From Mycolicibacterium llatzerense (lineage in GTDB: Bacteria > Actinomycetota > Actinomycetes > Mycobacteriales > Mycobacteriaceae), in contig NZ_JXST01000007.1 in the NCBI RefSeq assembly GCF_000878195.1, positions 110,231-174,230 on the forward strand: a DNA stretch of 64,000 nt, given 5' to 3'. Every line of letters begins with the position of its first letter. Within the stretch, counting starts at the first letter, position 1. Under the pieces are notes generated by a model. It was not told the DNA's origin and made no database searches. It saw only the letters and a list, made by a program, of their open reading frames with translations. Shown piece after piece: positions 45,039 through 54,158 of this stretch. The position numbers and the translations under genes are program-made.

Positions 45039-46562
45039 TCAGCGGATGAATTCGTACTCCGCCGACTGGAACTTCCGGGTCTCGAGCCAGTACTGCCAGG
45101 TCATGCCACTCCACAGCGTCCGGTTCACGCCGTGCTCGTCCATGTACCAGCTGTGGCAACCTCCCGTGCTCCACACGGTGCCGGCCAGGTCCTGCTGCAA
45201 CTCGGCGTTGTAGTCGTCCTGCGCGCGCCGGCTCGGCATCAGCGCGGCGGCGCCCGCCTTGTCGGCGGCGGCGATGGCCTGCGCGGCGTAGCGGATCTGC
45301 GACTCGATCATGAACACCACCGAGTTGTGCCCCAACGCCGTGTTCGGCCCCAGCAGGAAGAACAGGTTCGGCATGTTCGCCACGGTGATGCCGCGGTGCG
45401 CAGCCATGCCCTCCCGATTCCAGCGGTCGACCAGGTCCTCTCCCCCGAGGCCCTTGATGTCGACGTAGGTGTACGAGTCGGTGACGTGAAAACCGGTGCA
45501 CCACACCACCACATCGACCGGATGCTCGACGCCGTCGCGGGTGACGATGCCGCTGGCCGTCATCCGCTCGATACCCTCGGTGAAGACCTGCGTCTTGGGG
45601 TTGGCGATGCCGCGATAGTAGGTGTCGGAGTTCAGGATTCGCTTACAGCCCGCCACATAGTTCGGGGTGAGCTTGCGACGCAGTTCACGGTCTTTGACGC
45701 TGCGGTTGATGTTCCATTTGCCCAGCAGCTCACCGATTTTGAGCAGTCGCGGCTGTTTGGTCATCGCGAAGCCGACGCCTTCGTGGATCCAGTAGATGCC
45801 GGTGCGCATCAGCGCGCGAGCACCGGGCACCCGGCGGAAGGTGTCTTTCATCCACTCGGGAAAAGCGTTGTTGGGCCGAGGCATGACCCAGGCCGGGGTG
45901 CGCTGGTACAGGTGCAGCTCGGCCACTTGGTCGACGATGGCGGGCACGATCTGGATGGCACTGGCGCCGGTGCCGATCACCGCGACGCGCTTACCGGTGA
46001 TGTCGACGCTGTGGTCCCACTGCGCGGAATGGAAAGTGACACCGGCAAATTCGTCACTGCCATCGACCTCGGGGACGGACGGGATGTGCAATCCGCCGGC
46101 TCCGGAGATGAGGAACTGCGCGATGTACTCCTGGCCGCTGCCGTCGTAGATGTGCCAGCGCCGCTCGTCTTCGTCCCAGTGCGCGCGGTCGACGTGCGTG
46201 TTGAAACGAATGTTGCGGCGCAGCCCGTGCTTGTCGGTGACGCCCTTGAGGTAGTCGAAGATCTCGGGCTGGAACGACCACATGTGCGTCCAGTCCGCCT
46301 TCGGCTCGAAGGAGAACGAGTACATATGTGACGGGATGTCGCACGCGCAACCCGGGTAGGTGTTGTCGCGCCAGGTGCCGCCGACCTCGCCGGCCTTCTC
46401 CAGGATCAGGAAGTCGCGCTTGCCGAAGCCCTGCTTCCGCAGCGCGATGCCCATGCCCAACCCGGAAAAGCCGGACCCGATGATCACCGCCCGCGTCACG
46501 ATGGGCTCGGCGGCGACCTCATTGCCGGCGGGCTGCGCTCCAGCTGACTGCTCGACCGTCAT
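45039..46562 (-). CDS. FAD-dependent Baeyer-Villiger-type monooxygenase
   Basis: A 507-residue protein starting at the ATG at 46562 (MTVEQSAGAQ). Two Rossmann motifs are present: VIIGSGFSGLGMGIALRKQG for FAD and VAVIGTGASAIQIVPAI for NADPH. Between them is the Baeyer-Villiger fingerprint FAGVTFHSAQWDH. It is homologous to M. tuberculosis Rv3049c, which also lies beside nrdF2, and belongs to the EthA-related group. The likely regulator is the TetR gene upstream (46657). Confidence 0.9.
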   Translation of the reverse strand: MTVEQSAGAQPAGNEVAAEPIVTRAVIIGSGFSGLGMGIALRKQGFGKRDFLILEKAGEVGGTWRDNTYPGCACDIPSHMYSFSFEPKADWTHMWSFQPEIFDYLKGVTDKHGLRRNIRFNTHVDRAHWDEDERRWHIYDGSGQEYIAQFLISGAGGLHIPSVPEVDGSDEFAGVTFHSAQWDHSVDITGKRVAVIGTGASAIQIVPAIVDQVAELHLYQRTPAWVMPRPNNAFPEWMKDTFRRVPGARALMRTGIYWIHEGVGFAMTKQPRLLKIGELLGKWNINRSVKDRELRRKLTPNYVAGCKRILNSDTYYRGIANPKTQVFTEGIERMTASGIVTRDGVEHPVDVVVWCTGFHVTDSYTYVDIKGLGGEDLVDRWNREGMAAHRGITVANMPNLFFLLGPNTALGHNSVVFMIESQIRYAAQAIAAADKAGAAALMPSRRAQDDYNAELQQDLAGTVWSTGGCHSWYMDEHGVNRTLWSGMTWQYWLETRKFQSAEYEFIR

Positions 46563-46656
46563 GAACCTGCTCTTTCCTGGGAACGGCGGTACCGGATACT
46601 GCACAGTCTCCGGTCAGACCCACGCGGTGTCAACGCACCACGTCAGGATCGGATTG

Positions 46657-47478
46657 TCAGCCGACGGATTCTTCGCGGCGCACCGCGTCGTGCACCGGCA
46701 GGTCGAGGTCGAACCGGATGCCGAGCAGCCTGGCGGTGCCGTTGATGGCACCGATCATGATCGTGGTCATGTGCGCGACGAACTGGTCGCGGGGCAGCCG
46801 GCGCGGTGTGTCGTCACTGCCGCCGAGCCACCAGTCGGTCGCCGAGGCGGCCGCGCCGAAGAGCGTGAACGCGGCCAGCTCGAAGATCGCCGAGTCCAGG
46901 TCCATGTCCTTGAGCTCGCCGCTGATCATGGCGGCGATGGCCAGGGTGATGTCGCGGCCCCGGTTGACGGTCGTCATCGCGGCGGCGGACTGGTCGGCGA
47001 ACCGGCCCTGCAGCAGGAAGCGCACCACGTTGGGGTGCTGGTCCACCAGGTCGACGTAGTGTTCGACGGCGCGGCCGATGATCTGCCCCGTCGAATCGTG
47101 CTCGATGTCGATGGACGGAATGACGGCCGCCCACAACATGTCCCGCATCCGCTCGCCGATCTGCGAGAACATGTCGGACTTGTCGGCGAAGTGCCGGTAG
47201 ATCTTGGGTTTGGCGGTGCCGGCCTCTTCGGCGATCTCCCGCACGCTGACGTTCGGGCCGAGGCGGTCGATCGCGCGGAACGCGGCGTCGACGATCTCCT
47301 CGCGGACCTTCAGCCGATGTTCGCGCCAGCGCTCGCTGCGCGCATCGACTTTCTCGGGCGCACCCTTGGGCGGAGTGACCTTCACCTGCACGGTGACCGA
47401 GGGAACGTTCACGCCCGGCACACCAGGAACTTTCACCCCGGCCTGGATGCCGGTACGTGGAAGAGATGGCCTGCGCAC
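46657..47478 (-). CDS. TetR-family regulator
   Basis: A 273-residue protein with a GTG start. An unusual ~50-residue N-terminal extension rich in Val/Pro/Gly (QAGVKVPGVPGVNVPSVTVQ) precedes the helix-turn-helix (REEIVDAAFRAIDRLGPNVS, VREIAEEAGTAKPKIYRHFA, DKSDMFSQIG). It is homologous to M. tuberculosis Rv3050c, next to the monooxygenase in both genomes. It is divergent from the flavoprotein gene at 47644 across 165 bp. It probably controls the monooxygenase. Confidence 0.85.
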   Translation of the reverse strand: MRRPSLPRTGIQAGVKVPGVPGVNVPSVTVQVKVTPPKGAPEKVDARSERWREHRLKVREEIVDAAFRAIDRLGPNVSVREIAEEAGTAKPKIYRHFADKSDMFSQIGERMRDMLWAAVIPSIDIEHDSTGQIIGRAVEHYVDLVDQHPNVVRFLLQGRFADQSAAAMTTVNRGRDITLAIAAMISGELKDMDLDSAIFELAAFTLFGAAASATDWWLGGSDDTPRRLPRDQFVAHMTTIMIGAINGTARLLGIRFDLDLPVHDAVRREESVG

Positions 47479-47643
47479 CCCGCCACTGTACCGGGCCAGG
47501 CAATTCTGACCTGCTCAGACTGCCCGGCGCGGCGAACGTCACATGCGCAGGCGCGTCGTCGCACCCAGGCGGCCGACAGGCTTCGCGCGTAGCATCAGCC
47601 TCAGGCCTCGCCCGAAAGTACCGGCCTGACAGGGACTGATCAC

Positions 47644-48822
47644 ATGGTGCAGCGGTACGACGTCGTCGTTGCCGGCGGAGGTCCGGCGGGATCGGCGGCT
47701 GCCTGGCAAGCCGCGCAGACCGGCGCGAGTGTGGTCGTCCTCGACAAGGCCACGTTCCCGCGCGACAAGCCGTGCGGTGACGGCCTGACCGCCCGCGGGG
47801 TCAGCTACCTGCAGAAGATGGGCCTGGCGAAACAGGTCGCCGAGTTCCACCAGATCAATCGGGTCACGGTGTTCAGCCCACACCGGTGGGAGCTGTCGTT
47901 CCCCCGCCGCCCTGGCATGCCCGACCACGGCTGCACCGTCAGCCGTACCCATTTGGACGCCCTGCTGCTCGGCCACGCCGCCGCCGCGGGCGCGGAAGTG
48001 CGCGAGGACACCGAGGTGTCGGGCGTCGAGTGCAATGACGACGGCAGGGTCACCGGGGTGGTCCTCAAGGACGGCGAGACCGTGCACGGCGACGCCGTCA
48101 TCGCGGCCGACGGTGCGTACTCACCGATCAAACGGGCGCTGCATGTCGATTCGGACTACCACGGCTATTCGGCCATCGCGATTCGCGCCGAGATGCCGGC
48201 CGACCGTCCCGACTCCGACGCGCTGGAGATCTATCTCGAGCTTGTCTTCGATGGCGACCAGTTACCCGGCTACGGCTGGGTTTTCCCAATGGGCAACGAC
48301 ACCTTCAATATTGGGCTCGGCTACGTCAACAGCTACCGCAACTGGCAGGCCATCAACGCGACCCGGTTCCTCGGTGACTTTCTGCAGACGCTGCCGCGCG
48401 ACTGGGATCTGCCGTCGATCGACGCGTTGAAGAAGAACAAGAGCGTGCGGGCCTGGCGGCTGCCGATGGGGTTCACCACGTGGCCGCCGTGGCGGCCCGG
48501 GGTCTTGTTCGCCGGCGACGCGCTGGGCGCCGGTAAACCCGCCTCCGGTGCCGGCATCTCCAAGGCGCTCGAATCCGGTTTGGCCGCAGGCGAATGCGCC
48601 ATCGCTGCGCTCATGAACGGCAGTCCCGACGACTTCACCAACTACCAGCAGCGCATCGAATCCGCGTGGGGCCGCGAATACCGGCGCGGCCGCTTCTTCC
48701 ACAAACTGGCCGGTATCCCGATGGTGGCCGGCGCCGGGCGCAGAGCAGTCGACAGCCGCGCCTTCCGCGATCTGTTGCTCAAGTCGCTGTACAAGAAGGC
48801 CGAGGGGCCGGCGCATACCTGA
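47644..48822 (+). CDS. Geranylgeranyl-reductase-family flavoprotein
   Basis: A 392-residue protein. The FAD-binding N-terminus (YDVVVAGGGPAGSAAAWQAA), the CGDG motif (RDKPCGDGLTARG) and the second FAD motif (GVLFAGDALGAGKPASGAGI) define the GGR/PHBH-like family. Mycobacterial members include the menaquinone reductase MenJ, which saturates one isoprene unit of menaquinone; this may be a MenJ-like paralogue or act on another prenyl lipid. It starts the second extra segment relative to the M. tuberculosis gene order. Confidence 0.8.
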   Translation: MVQRYDVVVAGGGPAGSAAAWQAAQTGASVVVLDKATFPRDKPCGDGLTARGVSYLQKMGLAKQVAEFHQINRVTVFSPHRWELSFPRRPGMPDHGCTVSRTHLDALLLGHAAAAGAEVREDTEVSGVECNDDGRVTGVVLKDGETVHGDAVIAADGAYSPIKRALHVDSDYHGYSAIAIRAEMPADRPDSDALEIYLELVFDGDQLPGYGWVFPMGNDTFNIGLGYVNSYRNWQAINATRFLGDFLQTLPRDWDLPSIDALKKNKSVRAWRLPMGFTTWPPWRPGVLFAGDALGAGKPASGAGISKALESGLAAGECAIAALMNGSPDDFTNYQQRIESAWGREYRRGRFFHKLAGIPMVAGAGRRAVDSRAFRDLLLKSLYKKAEGPAHT

Positions 48823-48825
48823 GCG

Positions 48826-50505
48826 TCACGCTGCCGGCCTGGCGCCCTTGCGTGACGGCGCGCGATCGGCCTTCGCACTCGCGGGCGCGTCGGATTTGGT
48901 TGTGGCCCCGGCGGAATCGCGACGACGGCCATCGGCTTTGGCGGCCGGAGCCGCAGCGTCGGCATCCTGACTTGCGTGGCCGGGGTCAGTGGATTGCTCG
49001 CGCTGTTCGCGGGGCGCCCGGGCGGGCTCGACGGAGTCTGCCGTTGGTCTCCGCAGTTTTCCGGACTTGGATGGCTTCGACGGCGTGGTGCCGGATGACT
49101 GCGGCGCAGCCTGCGACTTCACGGGCGACGTTGGCGTTGCTGTCGCCCGAGGTGAGCTGCCGCCCGCAGGCAACGACTGTGGGGCCGCCGTCGATGAGGC
49201 GGCGACCGCCGAGGCAGTGCTCGGCGCCGTTGCCGCCGACGGCTTCTGACCCCCGACGACCTGCAACAGTTTGGCCGCCGGACGAGTGATGTTCGTCAGC
49301 GCCGCAGTCAGATTCACCACCGACTGCCGAATGGCCTTGGCCAGAGGTGAGTTATCGACCGGCCGCGCCGGATGGTCCGTGGTGGGTGTCGTCGGTTCGG
49401 TGGCGTCGACGTTCGGTTGCGGCAGTGTTGGCTTGAAGCTGCCGGTGCGCAGAATGTCCAGTGACTGCTGGAGTGCTCCAGGCAGCGCCTTGATGGCGGC
49501 ACTGAAGTTGGCCTGTGGCGTCGTCCAGCTGAACTCCTTGACCTGGCTGGGGTCCGCAGTCCTGTCATAGGCGCTTTCGATGAACACGCGAAGTACGGGG
49601 TCCATGGCGTCGACGAGACGCTGCGCCCCGATCACGGACGCGACAAGGCGCAGCGGCGCGAGCAGCGGCAGGCGTTGCGGGAAGGTCACGTAGGTCGTGT
49701 TGCCCACGGTGGTGGTGACCGTGTTGGAACTGCTCTTCGGTTCCAGCGCATAACCCGGGAGGACATGTTCGAACAGGATGCCCACGAGGGCGTTGGCGAT
49801 GGCCAGTGGATTGAAATAGGCCGGGAAGTCGGCGAATCCGTCGTACTGATTTTGGTAGACGGTGGTCTGAAACGGGCTGTCCGACGGCCCGGGCCGTCCG
49901 AGTGGAAAGAGATCACCCAGGATCGGCACGCGATTCCATGTGGTGAAGCGCGACAGGATGCCGCCGTTCGGCTGGTACGGATCGCCGATGAGCGTGAACG
50001 CGTAGTCGCCGGCATGAGCCACATAGGCCGGGTCCTTGGCCATATCGGCGCGCGCGATCTCGGCGACCTCGGCTCCTTGGGACATGCCGAGGATCGTTAT
50101 CTTCTGACCGGGCGCCTGTTTGGCGATGTCCTGCTCGAGATATCCGGCGCCGATGCGTTCGGACTGCTTCAGTGAGTGTGGCCAATAGGGCACGTCCGAC
50201 AAACCAGGTAGCGCCGAGATGATCGGCCACTCGACGTTGATCTGCCCCGGGTACGGCACGACGTGGAACGAATCGCCCTGCGGGACAGTCGTTCCATAGA
50301 AGAACAACGGGATACTCAGCCCGAACGGGTCGAACGATCCCCCGACTCCGATCGTGGTGTCGACGAGCCGTATCGCGGCCTGCGACACGACCGGTGCACC
50401 CGGCGATGACACACCGACCACTGTCGCCGCGGCGATGCCGACCGCGACACCCCTCACCAAAACAGTGGCCGTCCAGTGCTGTTGTTGCGTTGAGCTAACC
50501 CCCAT
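48826..50505 (-). CDS. PE-PPE-domain hydrolase with Lys/Ala-rich tail
   Basis: A 559-residue exported protein. The N-terminal signal/anchor (TATVLVRGVAVGIAAATVVG) is followed by a PE-PPE serine-hydrolase domain: FFYGTTVPQGDSFHVVPYPG, nucleophile elbow ILGMSQGAEVAEIA, and GDPYQPNGGILSRF, with late acid/His residues likely beyond 200. The last ~190 residues are Pro/Ala/Thr/Lys-rich and disordered (for example SGTTPSKPSKSGKLRRPTAD). PE-PPE domains are cutinase-like esterases; no PE or PPE N-terminus is present. Confidence 0.8.
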   Translation of the reverse strand: MGVSSTQQQHWTATVLVRGVAVGIAAATVVGVSSPGAPVVSQAAIRLVDTTIGVGGSFDPFGLSIPLFFYGTTVPQGDSFHVVPYPGQINVEWPIISALPGLSDVPYWPHSLKQSERIGAGYLEQDIAKQAPGQKITILGMSQGAEVAEIARADMAKDPAYVAHAGDYAFTLIGDPYQPNGGILSRFTTWNRVPILGDLFPLGRPGPSDSPFQTTVYQNQYDGFADFPAYFNPLAIANALVGILFEHVLPGYALEPKSSSNTVTTTVGNTTYVTFPQRLPLLAPLRLVASVIGAQRLVDAMDPVLRVFIESAYDRTADPSQVKEFSWTTPQANFSAAIKALPGALQQSLDILRTGSFKPTLPQPNVDATEPTTPTTDHPARPVDNSPLAKAIRQSVVNLTAALTNITRPAAKLLQVVGGQKPSAATAPSTASAVAASSTAAPQSLPAGGSSPRATATPTSPVKSQAAPQSSGTTPSKPSKSGKLRRPTADSVEPARAPREQREQSTDPGHASQDADAAAPAAKADGRRRDSAGATTKSDAPASAKADRAPSRKGARPAA

Positions 50506-50538
50506 AGCCGCAGGACACTATTGCAATCACCCAGTTCA

Positions 50539-50573
50539 AACAAGACCTCTTTTTAAAAACAAGAAGTCTTGTT
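50539..50573. promoter_or_regulatory. Candidate operator AACAAGAC-N19-GTCTTGTT
   Basis: Perfect 8-bp inverted arms at 50539-50546 and 50566-50573, with an extra AAACAAGA copy at 50557-50564. The site is AT-rich and 34 bases upstream of the PE-PPE gene start. The TetR gene just upstream (50620-51333) is a likely ligand source. Confidence 0.5.
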
Positions 50574-50619
50574 CAAAACCGCCCGCGATCGCTGCGCGGA
50601 AGGTATGACGGGATAGCGG

Positions 50620-51333
50620 TCAGCGCAACGAGGCGGCGATACCGGCCCGGACCACTGCCATGAAACCGGTCAGATTGCCGATCAGGGTGTCGATGCTCGG
50701 GTGCGAACCACCATCGGCTTCGCGGTCGTGCAGCCAGTCGGCCACCGCCTCGAACAGACCGCCCACCGTCAGGACGGCCAGCGCATGGAAGTCCACGGCG
50801 GCGCGGCCGGCACTCTCCGGGAACTCGCGACGTCGCCAAAGCTCTTCGAGAAACGTTGCAGTCCAACGTCGATTCTCGCGGCGCTGCCGCTCGACCCGTG
50901 GCGAGATGCCTGCACATTCCCCGAAAGCCACCACCGCGATCCGGGGGTCATCGACCAAGGCATGGGCGAACGCCGACAGCAGCTGCTCAACCAGCGCGTC
51001 ATTGTCAGCGGTGGTGGTGTCGAGGATTTCGACAACGTGACGTTCGATCCGCTCGGCGATCTGGCTGAGCAACTCGATGTAGCAGTCTTCTTTGCTGTCG
51101 AACGTCTCGTAGAACGCCTTGTTCCCCACGAATGCGTTCTGACATATCTGCTCGATCGAGGTGTTCGCATAGCCGTCGCGGGCGAACAGCTCGAATGCGG
51201 ACGCCAACAGTTGTTCCCGACGGTGGATTCGGCGCTGCTCGGCGTCGAGACCACGTATCGTCCGCGGGCTCCGCGACGTCGCGGATCGTGGCGCGGTGGT
51301 GCTCTTGCCTGTGGCCGCCGGCGGTTTGCCCAT
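50620..51333 (-). CDS. TetR-family regulator
   Basis: A 237-residue protein starting at the ATG at 51333. A Ser/Thr/Pro-rich arm (about 30 residues) precedes the helix-turn-helix: RREQLLASAFELFARDGYAN, TSIEQICQNAFVGNKAFYET, FDSKEDCYIEL. The C-terminal domain is helical with a hydrophobic ligand pocket pattern. It lies upstream of and co-directional with the PE-PPE hydrolase, whose promoter region carries an AACAAGAC/GTCTTGTT palindrome. Confidence 0.8.
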   Translation of the reverse strand: MGKPPAATGKSTTAPRSATSRSPRTIRGLDAEQRRIHRREQLLASAFELFARDGYANTSIEQICQNAFVGNKAFYETFDSKEDCYIELLSQIAERIERHVVEILDTTTADNDALVEQLLSAFAHALVDDPRIAVVAFGECAGISPRVERQRRENRRWTATFLEELWRRREFPESAGRAAVDFHALAVLTVGGLFEAVADWLHDREADGGSHPSIDTLIGNLTGFMAVVRAGIAASLR

Positions 51334-51373
51334 GGCCCCGGAGTGTAGTGGCGCCGCACGAACGGCGACTGCG

Positions 51374-52108
51374 TCAGCGCCGGCCGCGGTGCGCCTTCCC
51401 CGGCTTGCGGGCGACCTTGCCGGCCGCAGTTTTTCCGGCCGCGGCCCGGGCAGCCTGCTTCGCCAGGGTTTTTTCTCGCGCGCTGCGTTTCGGCGCCGGC
51501 TCGGCCTGCCCCCGCGATGAGCTGGCCTTGCGGCCCCGCACGATGCCGATGAACTCCTCGACCAGCTCCGGCTGCTCCCCTTCCTGGAAGGCGAGCGCGA
51601 CGGGGCAGGTGGGCGCGTCGGTGATCGGACGGTACGTGAGGTCTTTGCGGTGATACAGCCGCGCCAGGGACTGCGGAACGATGAGCGCACCCAGCCCGGC
51701 GGCGACGAGTTCTATTGCGTCCTCAGTGGTTTCGGGCCGGTGATCGACTGGGTTGCCGGGCGCGTCCGCCCATGCGACGACGTGGTCGAGCGGGAGGAGG
51801 ATCGGCTCGCCGTCGAGGTCCGCGGCGGCGATGTCGTCGACGGCGGTGAGCACGTGATCGGTCGGCACCACGGCCACCGTCGTCTCCTCATAGAGCGCGA
51901 TGACGGCCAGTCCCGTCGTGTCCGCCGGCAGCCGGAGCAGAGCGACGTCGATGGTCCCGGCCCGCAGTGCGTCGGCCGCGTCCGCCGCGGTGACGGGGTG
52001 CAGCACCAGCGGGACCGCTGGGTGGCGGTCGGCCCAGATCCGCGCCCACTTCGCGGGCGTCCCGCCGGGGACGTACCCGAGGGTCAACGAGGGCGAACTC
52101 ACGGCCAT
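51374..52108 (-). CDS. LysR-type effector-binding domain without HTH, with histone-like basic tail
   Basis: A 244-residue protein. Residues 1-about 190 follow the LysR substrate-binding fold (SLTLGYVPGGTPAKWARIWA, RAGTIDVALLRLPADTTGLA, AVVPTDHVLTAVDDIAAADL, LVAAGLGALIVPQSLARLYH). No N-terminal winged helix exists; only 54 bases separate this start from the divergent gene. The last ~55 residues are Lys/Arg/Ala-rich (KRSAREKTLAKQAARAAAGK, then TAAGKVARKPGKAHRGRR), like histone H1 or mycobacterial HupB tails. The tail may supply DNA binding. A DUF5997 gene, often near such proteins in actinobacteria as I recall, lies 1.6 kb away. Confidence 0.75.
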   Translation of the reverse strand: MAVSSPSLTLGYVPGGTPAKWARIWADRHPAVPLVLHPVTAADAADALRAGTIDVALLRLPADTTGLAVIALYEETTVAVVPTDHVLTAVDDIAAADLDGEPILLPLDHVVAWADAPGNPVDHRPETTEDAIELVAAGLGALIVPQSLARLYHRKDLTYRPITDAPTCPVALAFQEGEQPELVEEFIGIVRGRKASSSRGQAEPAPKRSAREKTLAKQAARAAAGKTAAGKVARKPGKAHRGRR

Positions 52109-52162
52109 CACGCTACCCAAACGAGTGTCGGGTGGTTCGCCGTCGGCGCCGATAATTGAGGC

Positions 52163-52885
52163 ATGACCGGACTCGGCGTCTTCACGTTCCATCTCGTCGA
52201 GATGCCTGTCACCACGACGGTGCCGCTACTGCGACGGCCGCCGCGGCCGGACCAGGTGGCGGGGCTGCACTACGCCGAGTGCCTGTCGTTGATGCGGCTC
52301 GGTGCGCCGACCGTCTCCCCCGACCGACTGCAGTTGCGGCGGCTGGCGATGTTCGCCCGCTGGGACGACGAGAGCGCGATCGACGAATTTCTGGCCGGTT
52401 CCGGCGCACGGTTCGCCACGGGCTGGCACGTCCGGATGACGTTCCTGCGACGCTGGTCCACACTGGCGGCGCTCCCCGGCCTGCCGCAAGAGGCCGATGC
52501 CTCCGACGACGACGAGCCCGTCGTCGCAGTCACCTTGGCTCGGATGCGATTGCCCGAGGTCCCCCGCTTCCTCACCTGGGGCAAGCCGGTCGAGCGGCTG
52601 GTCCGCGACCATCCGGAGGCCACCCTGGCGCTGGCCGCGATGCGCCCGCCTCGCTCGATCTCCACCTTCTCGATCTGGAGCTCGGTTCGGGCGATGACGG
52701 ACATGGTGCACGGCCGCGGTGCCGCGGCAGAGGTCCTAGACCCGGCTCGACATGCCGATGCGATGGCCGAACGGCGCCGCCGCGACTTTCACCGCGAGTT
52801 CGCGACCTACCGGTTCCGTCCGCTGTCCGAGCACGGCAGTTGGGACGGACGTACCAATTACGTCCCGCGGCGTTCCAGCTTGTAG
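52163..52885 (+). CDS. Uncharacterised protein, spheroidene-monooxygenase (CrtA)-like
   Basis: A 240-residue protein divergent from the LysR-like gene. FTFHLVEMPVTTTVPLLRRP at the N-terminus, FARWDDESAIDEFLAG, MRLPEVPRFLTWGKPVERLV and then ISTFSIWSSVRAMTDMVHGR give an alpha/beta-barrel appearance similar to CrtA-like monooxygenase-family proteins seen in mycobacteria. The family assignment is tentative. Its 3' end overlaps the convergent gene by 28 bp. Confidence 0.55.
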   Translation: MTGLGVFTFHLVEMPVTTTVPLLRRPPRPDQVAGLHYAECLSLMRLGAPTVSPDRLQLRRLAMFARWDDESAIDEFLAGSGARFATGWHVRMTFLRRWSTLAALPGLPQEADASDDDEPVVAVTLARMRLPEVPRFLTWGKPVERLVRDHPEATLALAAMRPPRSISTFSIWSSVRAMTDMVHGRGAAAEVLDPARHADAMAERRRRDFHREFATYRFRPLSEHGSWDGRTNYVPRRSSL

Positions 52886-53703
52886 TGCAAGCGGACGGCC
52901 GGCATGTTCCACATTCGCAGCACATGATCGGTGCGGAGCACCTGCTCACCGTCGACGTAGAGGTCGAACGTCTCATGCACGGGCGCGCGCCGCGCGAAGT
53001 AGCGCCCGCGATCGCGCACCAGGACGTACGCCCCTTCGGCGCCCCACGGGCCCGCCGGTGAGGACAGTCGCAGGCCGCCGTCCGGCAGGTGCTGCGGCTG
53101 CAGGAACACCTGGACGTTGCCCTCCTCCAACGGGAACGTCACGTGCACGCTCGGCCGCTCGGCACCGGGAAGCGTTCTGCGCGAATAACATCCGCTGAAC
53201 ACGGTGTCACCGTTGCCGCGCAGGGTCCGAATCCAGCCGGCGGCAACCTGCTCCCCGCCGCCGTCAGTGATCACCGAAACCCGGCCGTCGATGCCCCGCG
53301 CCACATCGAGGGGTCGCATCGGCAGAGCCAGTTGTTGCACGCGCTTGCCGAACATGCGCGAAATCAGCTCACCGCCCGGCCAGAACAACGGCGACCAGCT
53401 GCTCCAGACCTCCATGCGCCATCGCGCCGTGTGCGTGTAGAAATCGTGAATCATCGGGTGGACGGCCGCGGCGTCGAACCCCGGCCCGGAAAGACCCTCG
53501 AGATCGGGTTGCAGTCCGGCGTCCGGATCGCCGTCAAGCAGGGCCCCACCGCGCCGAGCCGCTTCCTCGAGCAGCCAGCTGTTCCCGCCGCCGGCGGATC
53601 CGAGCGGCGCCTGCAGCCAGGCCTCGCCGCCATCGAGGTCGACGCCTCGTCCGGTCGTCCGCCAGAACTTGCGCGTCGCGAGATCCAGCGTCGAAAACTC
53701 CAC
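52858..53703 (-). CDS. Uncharacterised conserved-looking protein (281 aa)
   Basis: The start is a GTG at 53703, divergent from the DUF5997 gene with about 50 bases between. Features: EFSTLDLATRKFWRTTGRGV, GGGNSWLLEEAARRGGALLD, AAVHPMIHDFYTHTARWRME, VWSSWSPLFWPGGELISRMF, and near the end FDLYVDGEQVLRTDHVLRMW. It is beta-rich, with tryptophans and no signal peptide. No family is named; a lipid- or steroid-handling role would be a guess. Confidence 0.6.
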   Translation of the reverse strand: MEFSTLDLATRKFWRTTGRGVDLDGGEAWLQAPLGSAGGGNSWLLEEAARRGGALLDGDPDAGLQPDLEGLSGPGFDAAAVHPMIHDFYTHTARWRMEVWSSWSPLFWPGGELISRMFGKRVQQLALPMRPLDVARGIDGRVSVITDGGGEQVAAGWIRTLRGNGDTVFSGCYSRRTLPGAERPSVHVTFPLEEGNVQVFLQPQHLPDGGLRLSSPAGPWGAEGAYVLVRDRGRYFARRAPVHETFDLYVDGEQVLRTDHVLRMWNMPAVRLHYKLERRGT

Positions 53704-53754
53704 CTCGCGGATCGTACGGGGTTGTCCCAGCGACGTACCGATAGGCTGATGCCC

Positions 53755-54141
53755 ATGAGCAGGCCCAACGCGCAGTCCATGAAACCCGCCACCGCGGCGA
53801 AGAAGCTGGACGTCTACTTGCCCGCGACGCCTGCGGAGTTCCAGGAGAACGCGATCACCCGCGACGAGCTCGCCGCACTGCAGGCGGACCCGCCGCAGTG
53901 GCTCAAAGACCTCCGCAAGAACGGGCCGCACCCCAAGAACCTGGTGGCGGCCAAGCTCGGCATCTCGATCGCCGGCCTGACGCGCGGTGACGTTGAGAAG
54001 GCGCTGACCACCGAGCAGATCGACGCCCTGCTCGAGGAGATGCCCGACTGGCTGGTCATCGAGCGCGAGAGCTACCAGACCGTGCTGCGCGAACAACGGC
54101 GCATCAAGGCCCTGCACGCGGATCAGGCTCGCGAGGGCTGA
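53755..54141 (+). CDS. DUF5997-family protein
   Basis: A 128-residue protein (ATG 53755; ATG 53749 adds two residues). MKPATAAKKLDVYLPATPAE, QADPPQWLKDLRKNGPHPKN, LVAAKLGISIAGLTRGDVEK and LTTEQIDALLEEMPDWLVIE match a small actinobacterial family of unknown function. Helical, with a possible HTH-like KLGISIAGLTRGDVEKAL. It is followed closely by ydcF and xth on the same strand. Confidence 0.7.
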   Translation: MSRPNAQSMKPATAAKKLDVYLPATPAEFQENAITRDELAALQADPPQWLKDLRKNGPHPKNLVAAKLGISIAGLTRGDVEKALTTEQIDALLEEMPDWLVIERESYQTVLREQRRIKALHADQAREG

Positions 54142-54158
54142 TTCGCAGCGCCCGCCGA

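Noticed and set aside
45009..46331. Plus-strand frame of 440 codons opposite the monooxygenase
   Set aside because: Antisense shadow of a well-supported FAD monooxygenase.
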